Shown here piece after piece: positions 35,148 through 48,085 of a stretch of 64,000 bases of DNA (the first letter of the stretch is position 1; each line of letters opens with the position of its first letter). This DNA is from Stomorhina lunata. Its lineage: Eukaryota > Arthropoda > Insecta > Diptera > Rhiniidae. The stretch covers positions 81,729,863 through 81,793,862 of the forward strand of contig OW121743.1 in the NCBI GenBank assembly GCA_933228675.1, in the 5' to 3' direction. A program made the position numbers and the translations under genes. The notes beneath the pieces were generated by a model. It worked only from the letters and a program-made list of their open reading frames with translations. It was not told the DNA's origin and did not search any database.

Positions 35148-36272
35148 GAACGAAAAGTGCTAGGTCACTGAAACTTGGCAAAGGTATTCTTCATTTCTGG
35201 GAAAATTTTGGTAGTGAAATTGGTTCATATTTGACCATAGCATCTGTATAACTTTGTCTACGCTAATTGCTTATTTGATAATAAATGACAAATTATAACA
35301 GGTACATAGAAGTTTTTCACAAGCACTAGGTAGCATATTATTTCATCGAAATTGGTTTAACCATAGCTCTCATATAAAACACTTACGGAAACAGCCTAAA
35401 TTCCACAATAAATTCACTTCAAAGCCAATAAATCATAAACTGTAATAGCTATGGCCACTAAATTTAGCACATGAAAGTCTTATATCAATACCAGCCATTA
35501 TGTCAAATTTTGTGACAATCAGTTACCATTTTACCATAGCTTTCATATAAAAAACTTACGACACAAAAATATATAAAGAAAAGGGGGCTTATGTCCGTCT
35601 GTCCGTCAGATAAAAGCGCCATAGCATAGAGCTAGAGGGACAAAATTTTACAACAGTATTTTCGATATCTTGAGAAAATTGTGCATTGAAAATGGACGAA
35701 ATCGGCTCACATTTAGTTAGAGCTCCCATATAGCGCCTCCCCGGGAATTACATTAATGCTGATAAATTGAATACAATTGTAATAGCTATGACGATTAAAT
35801 TTAGAATAGAGAAGTTTTATGCAACTATTGGTCAGTATGTCAAATTTTATAGGAATCGGTCCATATTTGACTTAGCTTTCATATAAAAATAACTCCCGAA
35901 AACAAAAAAATGTAACAAGGTTAAAAGCTATTATTTAAAAAATGGCAGCTATCCTAACTAAATATTAAGCTAAACGAAAAGTATTTAACAGCTTAACAAT
36001 GTTAAACTATACCCGGTTATATGACTAAATTTTTTGCAAAGTATATGCTAGGGAAACCACTTAGATAATTTTAAATGTTGAACTATAAAGCTACTGCAAC
36101 CGAATTTAGTCGAAATATTTTACCAACAATACCAACTAGCGTAACAATTTTTTTCGAATTTGATTCACGTTTTGAATTAGCTGCACCCTCGTAGAGATAT
36201 GTTTCTAAATTTAATACAACTCGATGGTGGGTATATAAGATTCGTCACAGCCGAATATAACACTCTTACTTG
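35060..36272 (-). repeat. interspersed element E, copy 1 (minus strand)
   Basis: The 5' end is the reverse complement of CACTCTTACTTG at 36261-36272, followed by GCTGTGACGAATCTTATATA. The same beginning occurs at 38340 on the plus strand. Inside, phrases such as AATTTGTCATTTATTA, GCGCCATAGC and GAGCTCCCATATA match copies 2 and 3 in order. A (TCTG)n microsatellite lies near its 3' end. The left border is approximate. It has no open frame, so it is non-coding or heavily decayed; class unknown. Confidence 0.78.
35079..35150. repeat. (TCTG)n microsatellite
   Basis: Seventeen or so TCTG units with one TATG interruption. It sits inside element E copy 1, as do the (CAGA)n tracts of the other copies. 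It produces the threonine-aspartate-arginine-glutamine repeat in a minus-strand frame that is not a gene. Confidence 0.95.
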
Positions 36273-36716
36273 TCTTTTCTTACTTAATTAAATGACCTAT
36301 ATTGACAAGCTGTTTAAGTCAAAGGCCGAGCATAATTTAGAATTCCAAACGCTTAGAACTTGTGCACATATTCTCTAGTTTCGTAGGAAAGCTTTGAAAT
36401 TTTTTCTTCTACTTGGTCTTTTCATCGTAGTTTCGGTCGTCCTCTTCTACGAGTTCCCTTAGAATAATTTTCGAACACTTTTGATAGTGGAATATTTGCA
36501 TCCATTCGTCACGCCAAAAGCTTTTAGAAAGATGGATTTGGAACCCTAGCACCAAAGACTCTATAATAGAAATATTTGGTGTAGGGTCTTTTGGAAACAA
36601 CTAATGAAGACAATTATCCAATGAAAGAAACCTACTCATGAAATGTATGTTTGTTTGTGCGTTTGTTATTGTTCTTTAAACACTTTAATTTAATAGTTAA
36701 CCCAAAAAGAGCTTTA
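36273..36716. other. non-coding stretch between element E copy 1 and repeat R2
   Basis: Apparently single-copy sequence with a 63-codon minus-strand open frame at 36409-36600. The frame has mixed composition, but I recognise no family and it has no splice or promoter context. Confidence 0.4.
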
Positions 36717-36951
36717 CTAATTTTGGTTGAAGTCCGTAGACTCCTGGGGGTACCTGCCTTGACTTACACTTAAATTCAATTTGATTAAAAAGTTAAGCCT
36801 AAATGACTGCAACACTTTTTGCTTAAATTATGCACAACAATTTATGTGACTTTTTTCACAAAATTTTGAACATTGTTCTACGATCGGTAAATTTCGGTAA
36901 TTTTTTTTTTGTCCAATCTAAAGAGAAGACTTTCGGCTTTCACATGGTTAT
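36717..36951 (-). repeat. dispersed repeat R2, minus-strand copy
   Basis: Reverse complement of 20320-20570: CACATGGTTAT, TTCTACGATCGGTAAATTTC, GACTGCAACACTTTTTGC and GGTACCTGCCTTG occur in the mirrored order. This copy has only a hint of the minisatellite unit (TAATTTTGGTTGAAGTCC), so the tandem array at 20.6 kb was an addition specific to the other copy, or was lost here. Confidence 0.82.
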
Positions 36952-37389
36952 AGTTTATTTATATTCTCATTTAATATTTTCTTCTTATCTCATATGAGTA
37001 CTTGTACTGTGACATACGACTGGAGGTAGGTGTTATTCCGATAGCTACATAAGGTCAATAAATTCTTTTCTAATACCATTAGCAAAAAACAAATCTTAAT
37101 TTTTATGATTTACAGAGTTCATGTGCTTCAACAATAAATTATTAAGGTTATTTAAATACTAAATTTTACTTTAAAATGTAAATTGATATTTGTTGTATCC
37201 GTTAAAAAATTTCCTCTTGGGTTTTGTATTGATGTGGCTTTTAGCACTTATAAAGCTGTTTATGAAATACATTTATTTTGCAACATTTTTAGGTGTAAAG
37301 GTACTTCGGGAGTAGATGAAAAGCAGACAGATGTATGAAAGACTGATATATTATAATAAGAGTCTTTCGTCTCATGAAAGGGTAATGCA

Positions 37390-37635
37390 TTAATTGAAAA
37401 CTTTATTATGTCATAAGATACTAATGAAAATTAAAAGGATATTTATAAGAAAATCGTATAGCATACTTTTTGGCATTTTTCAAAGTTCGACCTCATTGTA
37501 TGGGGATTTAATACTTAAGAATAATCAGGTAATTTAAAGATCTGAAACCTTATAACGACATTAGATACCAATGAAAATAAGAGAGGATCGCATAGCATAC
37601 TTTTAGGCACCTTTTCATATTTGGACCTTGTGGTT
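37390..37635 (-). repeat. 134-bp tandem duplication carrying two minus-strand tags
   Basis: GCATACTTTTTGG at 37461 and GCATACTTTTAGG at 37595 sit in two diverged copies of a ~134-bp unit. Shared phrases are TACTAATGAAAAT / TACCAATGAAAAT, then the tag, then GGCATTTTTC / GGCACCTTTTC, then TATGGGGATT / TTTGGGGATT. The tag family thus also occurs in tandem, not only as inverted pairs. Confidence 0.75.
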
Positions 37636-38249
37636 TGGGGATTCTTGACTTTTTACTTAACTTTTTACTGTTGTTTGGGATTGTTTAGCTTTTGCTTAAT
37701 TTTAAACTGTTCTTTTTGTTATCGAACTAATTCCTTTAATTCTCTTGTATGTTTTTATTTTATGTATGTTTTACACCTATGCCATAATAAAACGGGAAAT
37801 TATATTATTGATATACGTTTGCTTTTTTTTTTACTAAATGTGTATGTATTTGTATGAAGAATATGTTTCCTCACCCTCAAGAAAAGTAACTCAACAATAA
37901 TGCAGGTGTAAGAGAACAATAATACCTGTACTTGTGACAACCAGCAGAAAAAGGAACTGACTCACTTATTGCGAAGCGTAAATCGAAAAATATGACAAAG
38001 AAAGAAAAAAAAGTAACTTGCACATTGACACAACGAGAATAATAAGATGAATTGAAGGTGCAAAATATGTTACATAAGGGAATTAAAAAAACGGAAACAT
38101 TAAAGTAAAAATAAAAGTACAGTGGGTTTAAAAACTTAAATGATTTTAGCGGGTATATAAGTAAAAATATAAGCTTATTCGAGTCGACAAGAAAAAATAC
38201 GAGAAAACTAAATTATACAGTTTGTATTTTATAGGGTTAGTGATTGTGA
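37636..38249. other. AT-rich non-coding stretch
   Basis: A 78-codon plus-strand frame at 37621-37857 begins inside the tag duplication and is cysteine/phenylalanine/leucine-rich, typical of T-rich chance frames. Nothing else is visible. Confidence 0.5.
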
Positions 38250-38314
38250 ACTGCCGTGGTATAGCAGGTTAGTCATCCGCCTAGCATACAGAGGTTCGAT
38301 CCCTGGCCAGACCC
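38250..38314 (+). ncRNA. tRNA-like sequence or SINE head with pol III A and B boxes
   Basis: TGGTATAGCAGG (38257-38268) fits the tRNA A-box consensus at every defined position, and GGTTCGATCCC (38293-38303) fits the B box. The CAGAG...CCCTG bases around the B box can form a T-arm with one mismatch. The acceptor stem does not pair well and a convincing anticodon arm is not visible, so a working tRNA is unlikely. It is better read as a tRNA-derived SINE head or a decayed tRNA. Element E copy 3 begins about 25 bases downstream. Confidence 0.5.
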
Positions 38315-39869
38315 ACTTGAAAAATAATAAATTTTCAAACAAGTAAGAGTGGTATATTCGGCTTTGCCGAATCTTGGATACCCTTCACCAATGGTGTTCC
38401 AAAAGTACTTAATGTAATTCGTAGCAATATTTGGTTATACTAGTATTATATGCAAAGAGTCTTTAAAATTAAGAGTCGGAAAACGAAAACCTTTTCGGTG
38501 GTGTCATCATCTGGAATAGTTATGCAACCAAAGGTTAGGTTGGGCAGGTGGCTGATGTCTAGGGAAGCTTCACTTGGGTTCTAAAGTGGTCCCTTTGTGA
38601 AAGATAATGATTACTAGACTACAAGTAGAGAATGCATATTTAAGCCAGCCAGTAGCTTCGAAATAAAATAGACACATATTTTACGAACATTTAATAAAGT
38701 TCGATAGACCAGATAAACCATGCAAAAAAAATGCTTCAAAATGTAGATGCCCTTAGATTTGCAATAGCAAATCGATTTGATAAAGTTTAAGTATTCTGAC
38801 ATGCAACCCAAAAACGCTGTGCCCAGTGAGGGTTGTGCACTTTAATTCGTACGAATTATCCAACTAGTAAAAGTTCTTGATTAGTTATGTAAAACTCTGA
38901 AGTTAGCGGACTGATTTAGGTCAAAGCTTTAACAATGATTGTCAATGTATACAAGCCTTAAAATTATAGGGTATACACTCTTAGTTTTAGATACATACGT
39001 GAAATATATAGCTTTTGAATGGATGGTTATCAGCTTTGTCGGAAAAGTTTACTTATTAATTTGAAGTTAGTTAATTAATTAAAATGAACACTTCATCAAT
39101 AATATTTGGGATGTATAGTTCTTTCAATCTGTCCGATTAATGTGTTTTAATTTATCAGCATTAAATCGATTCCCAGTCGGGTTTATATGGGAGATTTCAC
39201 TAAATGTGAATAGAGCTCGCCCATTTTCAATATCGAACTTTTCAAGAGATCAGAAATACTTTTGTCAAATGTTGTCCCTCTAGAAAGTTTATTTTAGGCG
39301 CTATTGTCCTGAATATCAATATTGTACAACGTCTTTATACTAAATGTCATCATCGTATCTATTATAATTTGTCATTTATTAGCTACTAAGAGATTGCCTT
39401 AGGCGAAGTTATACGGGATCAATTGTCAAACGTGAACGGATTTCTCCCAATTGCAATTAAAAAATTTAAAATTTTGTTGATATGTGAGATACTTACATAC
39501 ATATGTAGGTTTTGAACGGATATCATGTAATTAGCTGCATTTTTGTACTTCCTAGGAAGATTACCTATAATTTGATATATAATACATTCTCAAATGTTAT
39601 CATAATGTTCAAAAGTCAGACACAAAATTAAGATAAATGCAGTGTGTCTGTCTGCTAAAACCAGATTTGTGGAGCTCCTGAATTGTCCCACCCTGAATTT
39701 CAATATTTTCGATCAAAACACCATCGCTTAAAAGCTAAATTATATCTACCACAAATTACAGAATGCATCAGGATTTAGATAATCCCCTGCGAAGGACGCT
39801 ATTAAACTTCATCAAAATAAACATCTGAGATATCGACAAAACAGGAGCTCCGAAAACTTGACTACAACA

Positions 39870-39972
39870 GAAAAAAGGACAGACAGGTAGACGGACGGAC
39901 ATGTAGACGGACGGACAAACAAACAGACGGACGGACGGGCAAACAAACAGACGGACGGACAGACGGACGGAG
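39870..39972. repeat. (GGAC/AGAC)n microsatellite in element E copy 3
   Basis: Interspersed GACAGACGGACGGAC units, followed by GAAATCGATTCTTGTGCC and GATTCTGAGTTGATCGGTA. The same order (microsatellite, then TTAATCGATTCTCC, then GATTCTGAGTCGATCGGTA) occurs at 40737-40830, so the microsatellite and its flank were duplicated as a unit. Confidence 0.9.
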
Positions 39973-40736
39973 GTCGCGAAATCGATTCTTGTGCCGATTC
40001 TGAGTTGATCGGTACAATTTGAATGGTATTCATAATCAGATTTGTGGAGTATACATATCAGATTTTAGAAAATCCTCCCATAAAGAACGATGTCAAATTT
40101 CATCACAATCGGTCCATAAACACCTGAGATATCGCTGAAACAATACTTACAAAATGTAAACAAAATTTCTTAGACACGTACTTTGGGCAATTTGCTGTAC
40201 ATCAAATGTAGTGTTATGGCGATATCTCAATTGTTTATGGACCGCTTTTGATAAAATTTAATAACGTGCTTGGTGGGGGAATTTCCTAAAATCTGATATA
40301 AAATTTATGTAGGTCCGTACTAAAGGAGGATAGTTTTTCCTATTTCTGCATTTAATTTTTTCAACAAACATTCTCTAATGTGTACTTTGGGCAATTTGCG
40401 ATACATCAAATTCAGTGTTTTGGCGATATCTCAGTTGTTTATGGACCGATTTTGATAAAATTTTACAGAGTGCTTTGGGAAAATATTTTCTACAATCTGA
40501 TATATAACATATTATCACATGTACACCAGGAGTATCTTTTTTCTCTTGTTATTTAAAAGTGTGTTTCAATCAAAAATTTTCAAATTTTCGTCTAATTTTT
40601 GGTATTTTTTCGATATTTTCGGTGTTTATAAACCGATTTTAATGAAATTTAATAGCGTTCATTGCGGGAGAATTTCCTAAAATCTGATATATAATTTATG
40701 TAAGTCCATCCTCCAGGGGCTTCAGAAACTTGATTT

Positions 40737-40785
40737 CAACAGACAGACAGACAGACGGACGGACAGACAGACAGACGGACATCGC
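40737..40785. repeat. second (GACA/GACG)n microsatellite in element E copy 3
   Basis: A short imperfect GACA/GACG tract near the 3' end of the element, with the same downstream flank as the tract at 39870. Confidence 0.88.
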
Positions 40786-40913
40786 TTAATCGATTCTCCT
40801 CCCGATTCTGAGTCGATCGGTATAATTTTTATGGGGTCTACGATCACTAATAAAAAAATTACAAACGGAATCACAAACTTATAATACCCTTTCACCTATT
40901 GGTGAAGGGTATA

Positions 40914-41239
40914 AAAAGCGGCGTTTCACCTCATAACTCAGCTAGCCACTGGTTATTGATTTTTAGGCTATATAAAACTTCTCTAACTAATGCATTTGCC
41001 GTTCGGAGCCGGAGTAAAAACGTAGGCCCCTTTCAATGAGTCTAAAAATAGAATCGGATGCAGCTCATTATTTGAGAGAAGTACCACTTGTTCCAATTGG
41101 AATGTTGTCGTGGAAAATTATTATTATTATGATTGAAAGCATGTGGATGGGACCTTATATTGTATTATTTGCTCAAGAATGTGTATTAAGGATTAGAATA
41201 TCTGTGGGTTTATGGTTAGGAATTGGACTAAATTAGGAA
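40914..41239. other. non-coding piece between two copies of element E
   Basis: Includes the 30-bp segment (41078-41107) shared with 16324-16353. The 66-codon plus-strand frame at 41036-41236 runs through that repeat and is not supported. Confidence 0.5.
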
Positions 41240-42990
<1,751 letters not shown>

Positions 42991-43964
42991 AAAGGTAGCC
43001 AACAAATTTTTTTAAATATCTTCAAAATGCATTTAGCAATAAATAAAGGAATTTACACAGAATCATTAAAAGGAGTTTTTTTAAATTATTCCATTCAAAC
43101 AAAAACTCAATCTTGCTTTACTGTTGCTTAAGTCTAACACTGTATCCTTTCAATACAAGTCCATGCATGCATATAAAGTACATGTGTACATAAACGATAT
43201 ATTTTCATATTAATGTGTTCGTCTGTATATTTATTAAAAGGATATAAAGGATTTACTTTACTACATACACACACACACTTTCTCACACACATATTATGCT
43301 TTCAGCATAAAATAATAACAAAATAGACAAAAAATATGAAATAAATAAATTTTACAAAAAGAAAAAAAAAAGAAATTATAGAAAAAAATCATAAGAATAT
43401 TGAGAAGAATACAAGAAATCAAATAAATAAAAACGAAAGAGCAGGAAAAATCATGATTTATATTTTATATAACATTATGTCAATGCCAAAAAGGAAGTGA
43501 ATACTTTTAATACTACAAACACTCATGATGACAACAATCAGAGATTCACATCATCCCAAAAGGGATAAGAAGGCAATTCTAGAAATGTTCATCGGATAAA
43601 TTCCTTAACAATAATAACAAAAATATTTCTATGAATATTACCAAGGCACATAATTCAATTTGAAAAATGCAAGAAAAAAGGGGGGAAATATTACCGGAGA
43701 AAAAATACAAATATTCTTTTCGAATTGAGGGAAAAATCTGTTAAACATATGCCAATTTTCTACGTCTGATTGACGGCAGGTACGCGAATACATATGTATT
43801 GACACACAAAATGAAAAAAGCTACATAAATTCTTATGCCGGGGACTTTTTTCTTGATATTATTGAAAAATTGCTAACAATCAATTGTAAAAAAGATAGTT
43901 ATTTTCGGTTGAAGAAATCGAAAAGGGTGACTGGAAAAAGGCTAATGTAAGTCACAAAAAAATC
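42991..43964. other. AT-rich non-coding stretch
   Basis: A (CA)n patch lies at about 43264-43278 and A-rich runs at 43320-43440. No open frame of note, RNA gene or splice site can be supported. Confidence 0.5.
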
Positions 43965-45265
43965 TTTAGAAAACGAAGACTAAAGCTAATATTTCGGAAG
44001 AAAGTTGTGACTGAAGCAAAGTTTTCTTAAGAAAACTGTGAGTAAAGCAAAGTATTCCTTTAGAAAACTGTGACTAAAGCAAAGTTTTCTATAGAAAACT
44101 GTGACTAAAAAAAACTGCGGCTAAAGCAAAGTTAACTATAGACAACTATGACTGAAGCAATGTATTCTATAGAAAACTAAGGCTGAAACAACATTATCTA
44201 TAGAAAACTGTGACTGAAGCTAAGTTTTCTAAAGAAAAACTGTGAATGAAGGTTTTCTATAGAAAACTGTGACTGAAGCAAAGTTTTCTATAGAAAACTG
44301 TGACTGAAGCAAAGTTTTCTATAGAAAACTGTGACTGAAGCAAAGTTTTCTATAGAAAACTGTGACTGAAGCAAAGTTTTTTATAGAAAACTGTGACTGA
44401 AGCAAAGTTTTCTATAGAAAACTGTGACTGAAGCAAAGTTTTCTATAGAAAACTGTGACTGAAGCAAAGTTTTCTATAGAAAACTGTGACTGAAGCAAAG
44501 TTTTCTATAGAAAACTGTGACTGAAGCAAAGCTTTCTATAGAAAACTGTGACTGAAGCAAAGTTTTCTATAGAAAACTGTGACTGAAGCAAAGTTTTCTA
44601 TAGAAAACTGTGACTGAAGCAAAGTTTTCTATAGAAAACTGTGACTGAAGCAAAGTTTTCTATAGAAAACTGTGACTGAAGCAAAGTTTTCTATAGAAAA
44701 CTGTGACTGAAGCAAAGTTTTCTATAGAAAACTGTGACTGAAGCAAAGTTTTCTATAGAAAACTGTGACTGAAGCAAAGTTTTCTATAGAAAACTGTGAC
44801 TGAAGCAAAGTTTTCTATAGAAAACTGTGACTGAAGCAAAGTTTTCTATAGAAAACTGTGACTGAAGCAAAGTTTTCTATAGAAAATTGTGACTGAAGCA
44901 AAGTTTTCTATAGAAAACTGTGACTGAAACAAAGTTTTCTATAGAAAACTGTAACTGAAGCAAAGTTTTCTATAGGAAACTGTGACTGAAGCAAAGTTTT
45001 CTATAGAAAATTACTGAAGCTAAATTTTTTATAGAAAATTGTGACTGAAGCAAAATTTTCTATGGAAAATTGTGACAGAAGCAAAATTTTCTATAGAAAA
45101 TTGTGACTGAAGCAAAATTTTCTATAGAAAACTGTTACTGAAGCAAAATTTTCTATAGAAAACTGTGACTGAAGCAAAGTTATCTATAGAAAACTGTGAC
45201 TGAAGCAAAGTTTTCTATAGAAATCTGTGACTGAGTTTTCTTTTGTGAAAAATTTTTCTACAGAA
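43965..45265. repeat. CTATAG-core satellite array 9 (31-bp unit, TGTGACTGAAGC spacer)
   Basis: About 40 units of AAGTTTTCTATAGAAAAC plus TGTGACTGAAGCA, period 31 bp. From 44240 to 44990 the units are almost identical; both edges decay, with missing spacers at about 44105 and 45010. The core is the same palindrome as in the AT-only arrays, but the spacer is unrelated and richer in GC. Confidence 0.97.
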
Positions 45266-46418
45266 AACTTTAACGTGTTAAAGTTATCATCTCACTATTT
45301 AGTGCTACTTCCATTACCGTTTGTGTAGATATGGAAAATATATAACATCTTCTAGTCATAGACATCAAAATATTTTGTAACTAAAATTTTTGCTTCATAC
45401 CATAACTCTTCCTTCCACCTGCTTTGCCACATCCTTATCAAGAATTCTTCCTTCCAATCATAGTCTTTTCTTACTTACTTTAGTTTAGTTGTTTACAACA
45501 AATTTGTCAACATAACTGCCATGACATGTCGCAAATCTTTCTACATATTTGTTTATGACTCCGTACAACATGTGTGTGTCTATATAATAATGCTTAAAAG
45601 TATGCTTTAAATTCTGTAGCCTGCCACATGAATATGCACGAGAGGTATGTATGTGTTTCTCTATGTAGTGGAAAAGTATTTGTATTTAGTTTCCTACAGC
45701 AAGTCCTGACATTTTTGAAATACTGTTGTATGCAAAATGATTTTGCTATTTCTTACATATTTGCTCTGCTTTATTTCCAGTTTTTTTTTTGTTGCTTGCA
45801 TGTAATTTCGTTTCTCACTACTACTCTTAACGTTATTTAAGCGGAAAAGGAAGTTGAAAATTTCACAAGTATTTACATAAAGGACGAATGAATGAAAGTG
45901 TTAAAGAAGGCGAACAGGAAAACAAACAAAAATCGTATAAAATACATTCATACCTACTTCCATATAATTTGAACATAATTTTTGAGAATTTGCGAAATAT
46001 GTGAGCTGTTGTTTTGTCGTTGTAATCTTAAAAATTTCTTATTATTTTTATTTGTGAAAATATTTGAGGGTATTGCAAATAAAATATAATAACACAATGG
46101 CGTTTATTAAACCATAAAATATTCTAAATTTATAGAATGTGTCGTTATTGACACGATTATACACAATTTGACACTGCGACACAAATACACAAACTCATAT
46201 ATACAAACATATTTACCAACTCCTTTAGCTACGCAATTATTTACAGTTTACGGTGATTTGAATATTTGCAAGTAAATGTGCTTCACCTTATATTACTAAT
46301 ACTTACACATCCTTCCCTTCTTCACTTGTTTGTATTAGGGATTAACGGAAATGTTGTAAAATTTCTCAAATACCTTTTATTTCACCCAAGTATGTTTATG
46401 AGTACCTAAGTGTTAGTT

Positions 46419-46451
<33 letters not shown>

Positions 46452-46794
46452 GTGTAGGTTGTTTTGCAAAAACATCTCTGATAGACTCCTCCTCATCATA
46501 ATCATTATCGTCATTTCACTGTTGCCGTCATAAAACTTGGCAGAGATTTGTTTTTGTTGTTTAGTATTAGATGGGTTGTTTGGTTGGTTGTTGGGTTCAT
46601 GAGCCTGTGACTCGTATTTATTTTGCAGGCAAATATTTTAATAACATTTTAAAATATTTATATACAGCTAAACGACAAAAACACCAGCAATAAATAAAGA
46701 AATTGAATAAATAACACATGTCCCTGTATCAATGTGTGCTTTTAGAGGCAGGAATGGGACTTTTGGTCCATAGTCGCACAACAGTTATACTTGT
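45266..46794. other. AT-rich non-coding stretch
   Basis: A tag-like copy, GCTTAAAAGTATGCTTTAA, lies at 45592-45608, about 330 bases from array 9. A (TATG)n run covers about 46421-46450. A pyrimidine run with TTTCCAG at about 45770-45781 resembles a splice acceptor, but no following exon is evident. The 70-codon frame at 45628-45840 is hydrophobic low-complexity. Confidence 0.45.
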
Positions 46795-47769
46795 ACAGTC
46801 GGACTATAGCAATATAGTTGGACTATAGTACTATAGTCGAACTATAGTTCTATAGTTGGGCTAAAATCCTATAGTCGGACTACAGTCCTATAGTTAGACT
46901 GTAGTCCTGTAGTAGGACTAAAGTCGGACTATAGTCCTATAGTCGGATTATAGTCCTAAAGTAGGACTATGACTATAGTCCTAAACTGGGATTATAGTCG
47001 GACTATAGTCCTAAAGTAGGACTATAGTCCTAAAATCGAACTGTAGCCCTAAAGTCGGAATATAGTCCTAAAGTCCGACTATAGTCAAATAGTCCAACTA
47101 TAGTCCAATAGTTGGACTATGGTCATATAGTCGGACTATAGTCCAAAAGTAGGACTATAGCCCTTAAGTCGGTCTATAGTTCTATAGTCGGACTATAGTT
47201 CTATAGTCGGACTATAGTCCTATAGTCGGACTATAGTCCTATATTAGGATTATATTTCTTATGTCGAACTATAGTCCTAAAGCCGGACTATAGTCCTAAA
47301 GTCGGTCTATAGTCCTTAAGTCGGACTATAGTCATACAGTCGTACTAAAGTCCTATAGTTGAACTATTGTCATATTTTCCGACTATAGTCCGAATGTAGG
47401 ACTGTAGTCCTATATTCGGACTACAGACCTAAAGTCGGACTATAGTCCTAAAGTCGGACTATAGTCCATATTCGGACTATAGTCCTATAGTCGGACTATA
47501 GTCCTATAGTCGGATTATAGTCCTATAGTCGGACTATAGTCCTATAGTCAGACTATAGTCCTATAGTCGGACTATAGTCCTATAGTCGGACTATAGTCCT
47601 ATAGTCGGACTATAGTCCTATAGTCGAATTATAGACCTACAGTCGGTTTATAGTCCTATAGTCGGACTCTAGTCCTGTAGTTGGACTTAAGTCCTATAGT
47701 CGGACTATAGTGCTATAGTTGGACTATAGTCCTATTGTCGAACTATAATCCTATAGTTGCACTATAGTC
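46795..47769. repeat. 19-bp CTATAG satellite (array 10a)
   Basis: About 50 units of TATAGTCGGACTATAGTCC, period 19 bp. Each unit contains the perfect 12-bp palindrome GGACTATAGTCC, so CTATAG again sits at a dyad but with GC-containing arms. Units are most alike at 47460-47640 and degenerate to the left. The array runs into array 10b with no unique base between. Confidence 0.95.
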
Positions 47770-48085
47770 CAAGTTTTCTATAGAAAACTTTGTCGAAGTC
47801 TGAGTTTTCTATAGAAAACTTTGGCGAAATCAAAGTTTTCTATAGAAAACTTTGTCGAAGTCAAAGTTTTCTATAGAAAACTTTGTCGAAGTCAAAGTTT
47901 TCTATAGAAAACTTTGTCGAAGTCAAAGTTTTCTATAGAAAACTTTGTCGAAGTCAAAGTTTTCTATAGAAAACTTTGTCGAAGTCACAATTTTCTATAG
48001 AAAACTTTGTCGATGCCACAGTTTTCTATAGAAGACCTTTTACGAAATCATAGTTTTCTATAAAAAACTAAGTCGAATTTACAGC
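47770..48085. repeat. CTATAG-core satellite array 10b (31-bp unit, TTTGTCGAAGTC spacer)
   Basis: About ten units of AAAGTTTTCTATAGAAAACT plus TTGTCGAAGTC, period 31 bp. Its first unit begins inside the last unit of the 19-mer array, at the shared CTATAG. The palindrome here extends to 20 bp (AAGTTTTCTATAGAAAACTT). The right edge decays by 48085. Confidence 0.95.

Larger units (their letters stand above)
38340..40913 (+). repeat. interspersed element E, copy 3 (longest)
   Basis: Begins CAAGTAAGAGTGGTATATTC with GCCGAATCTTGGATACCC and ends in the hairpin ATACCCTTTCACC-TATT-GGTGAAGGGTAT at about 40885-40912. It shares internal phrases with copies 1 and 2 (for example 39355-39420). It also contains a ~100-bp module with CGATATCTCA and ATGGACCG, found in direct orientation near 40221, 40435 and 40612 and inverted near 39770-39845 and 40043-40138. 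Two (GACAGACGGACG)-type tracts mark internal duplications. No long open frame; class unknown. Confidence 0.8.

Noticed and set aside
39812..40033. 73-codon minus-strand frame rich in proline, serine and valine
   Set aside because: It is produced by the (GGAC)n tract in element E copy 3.
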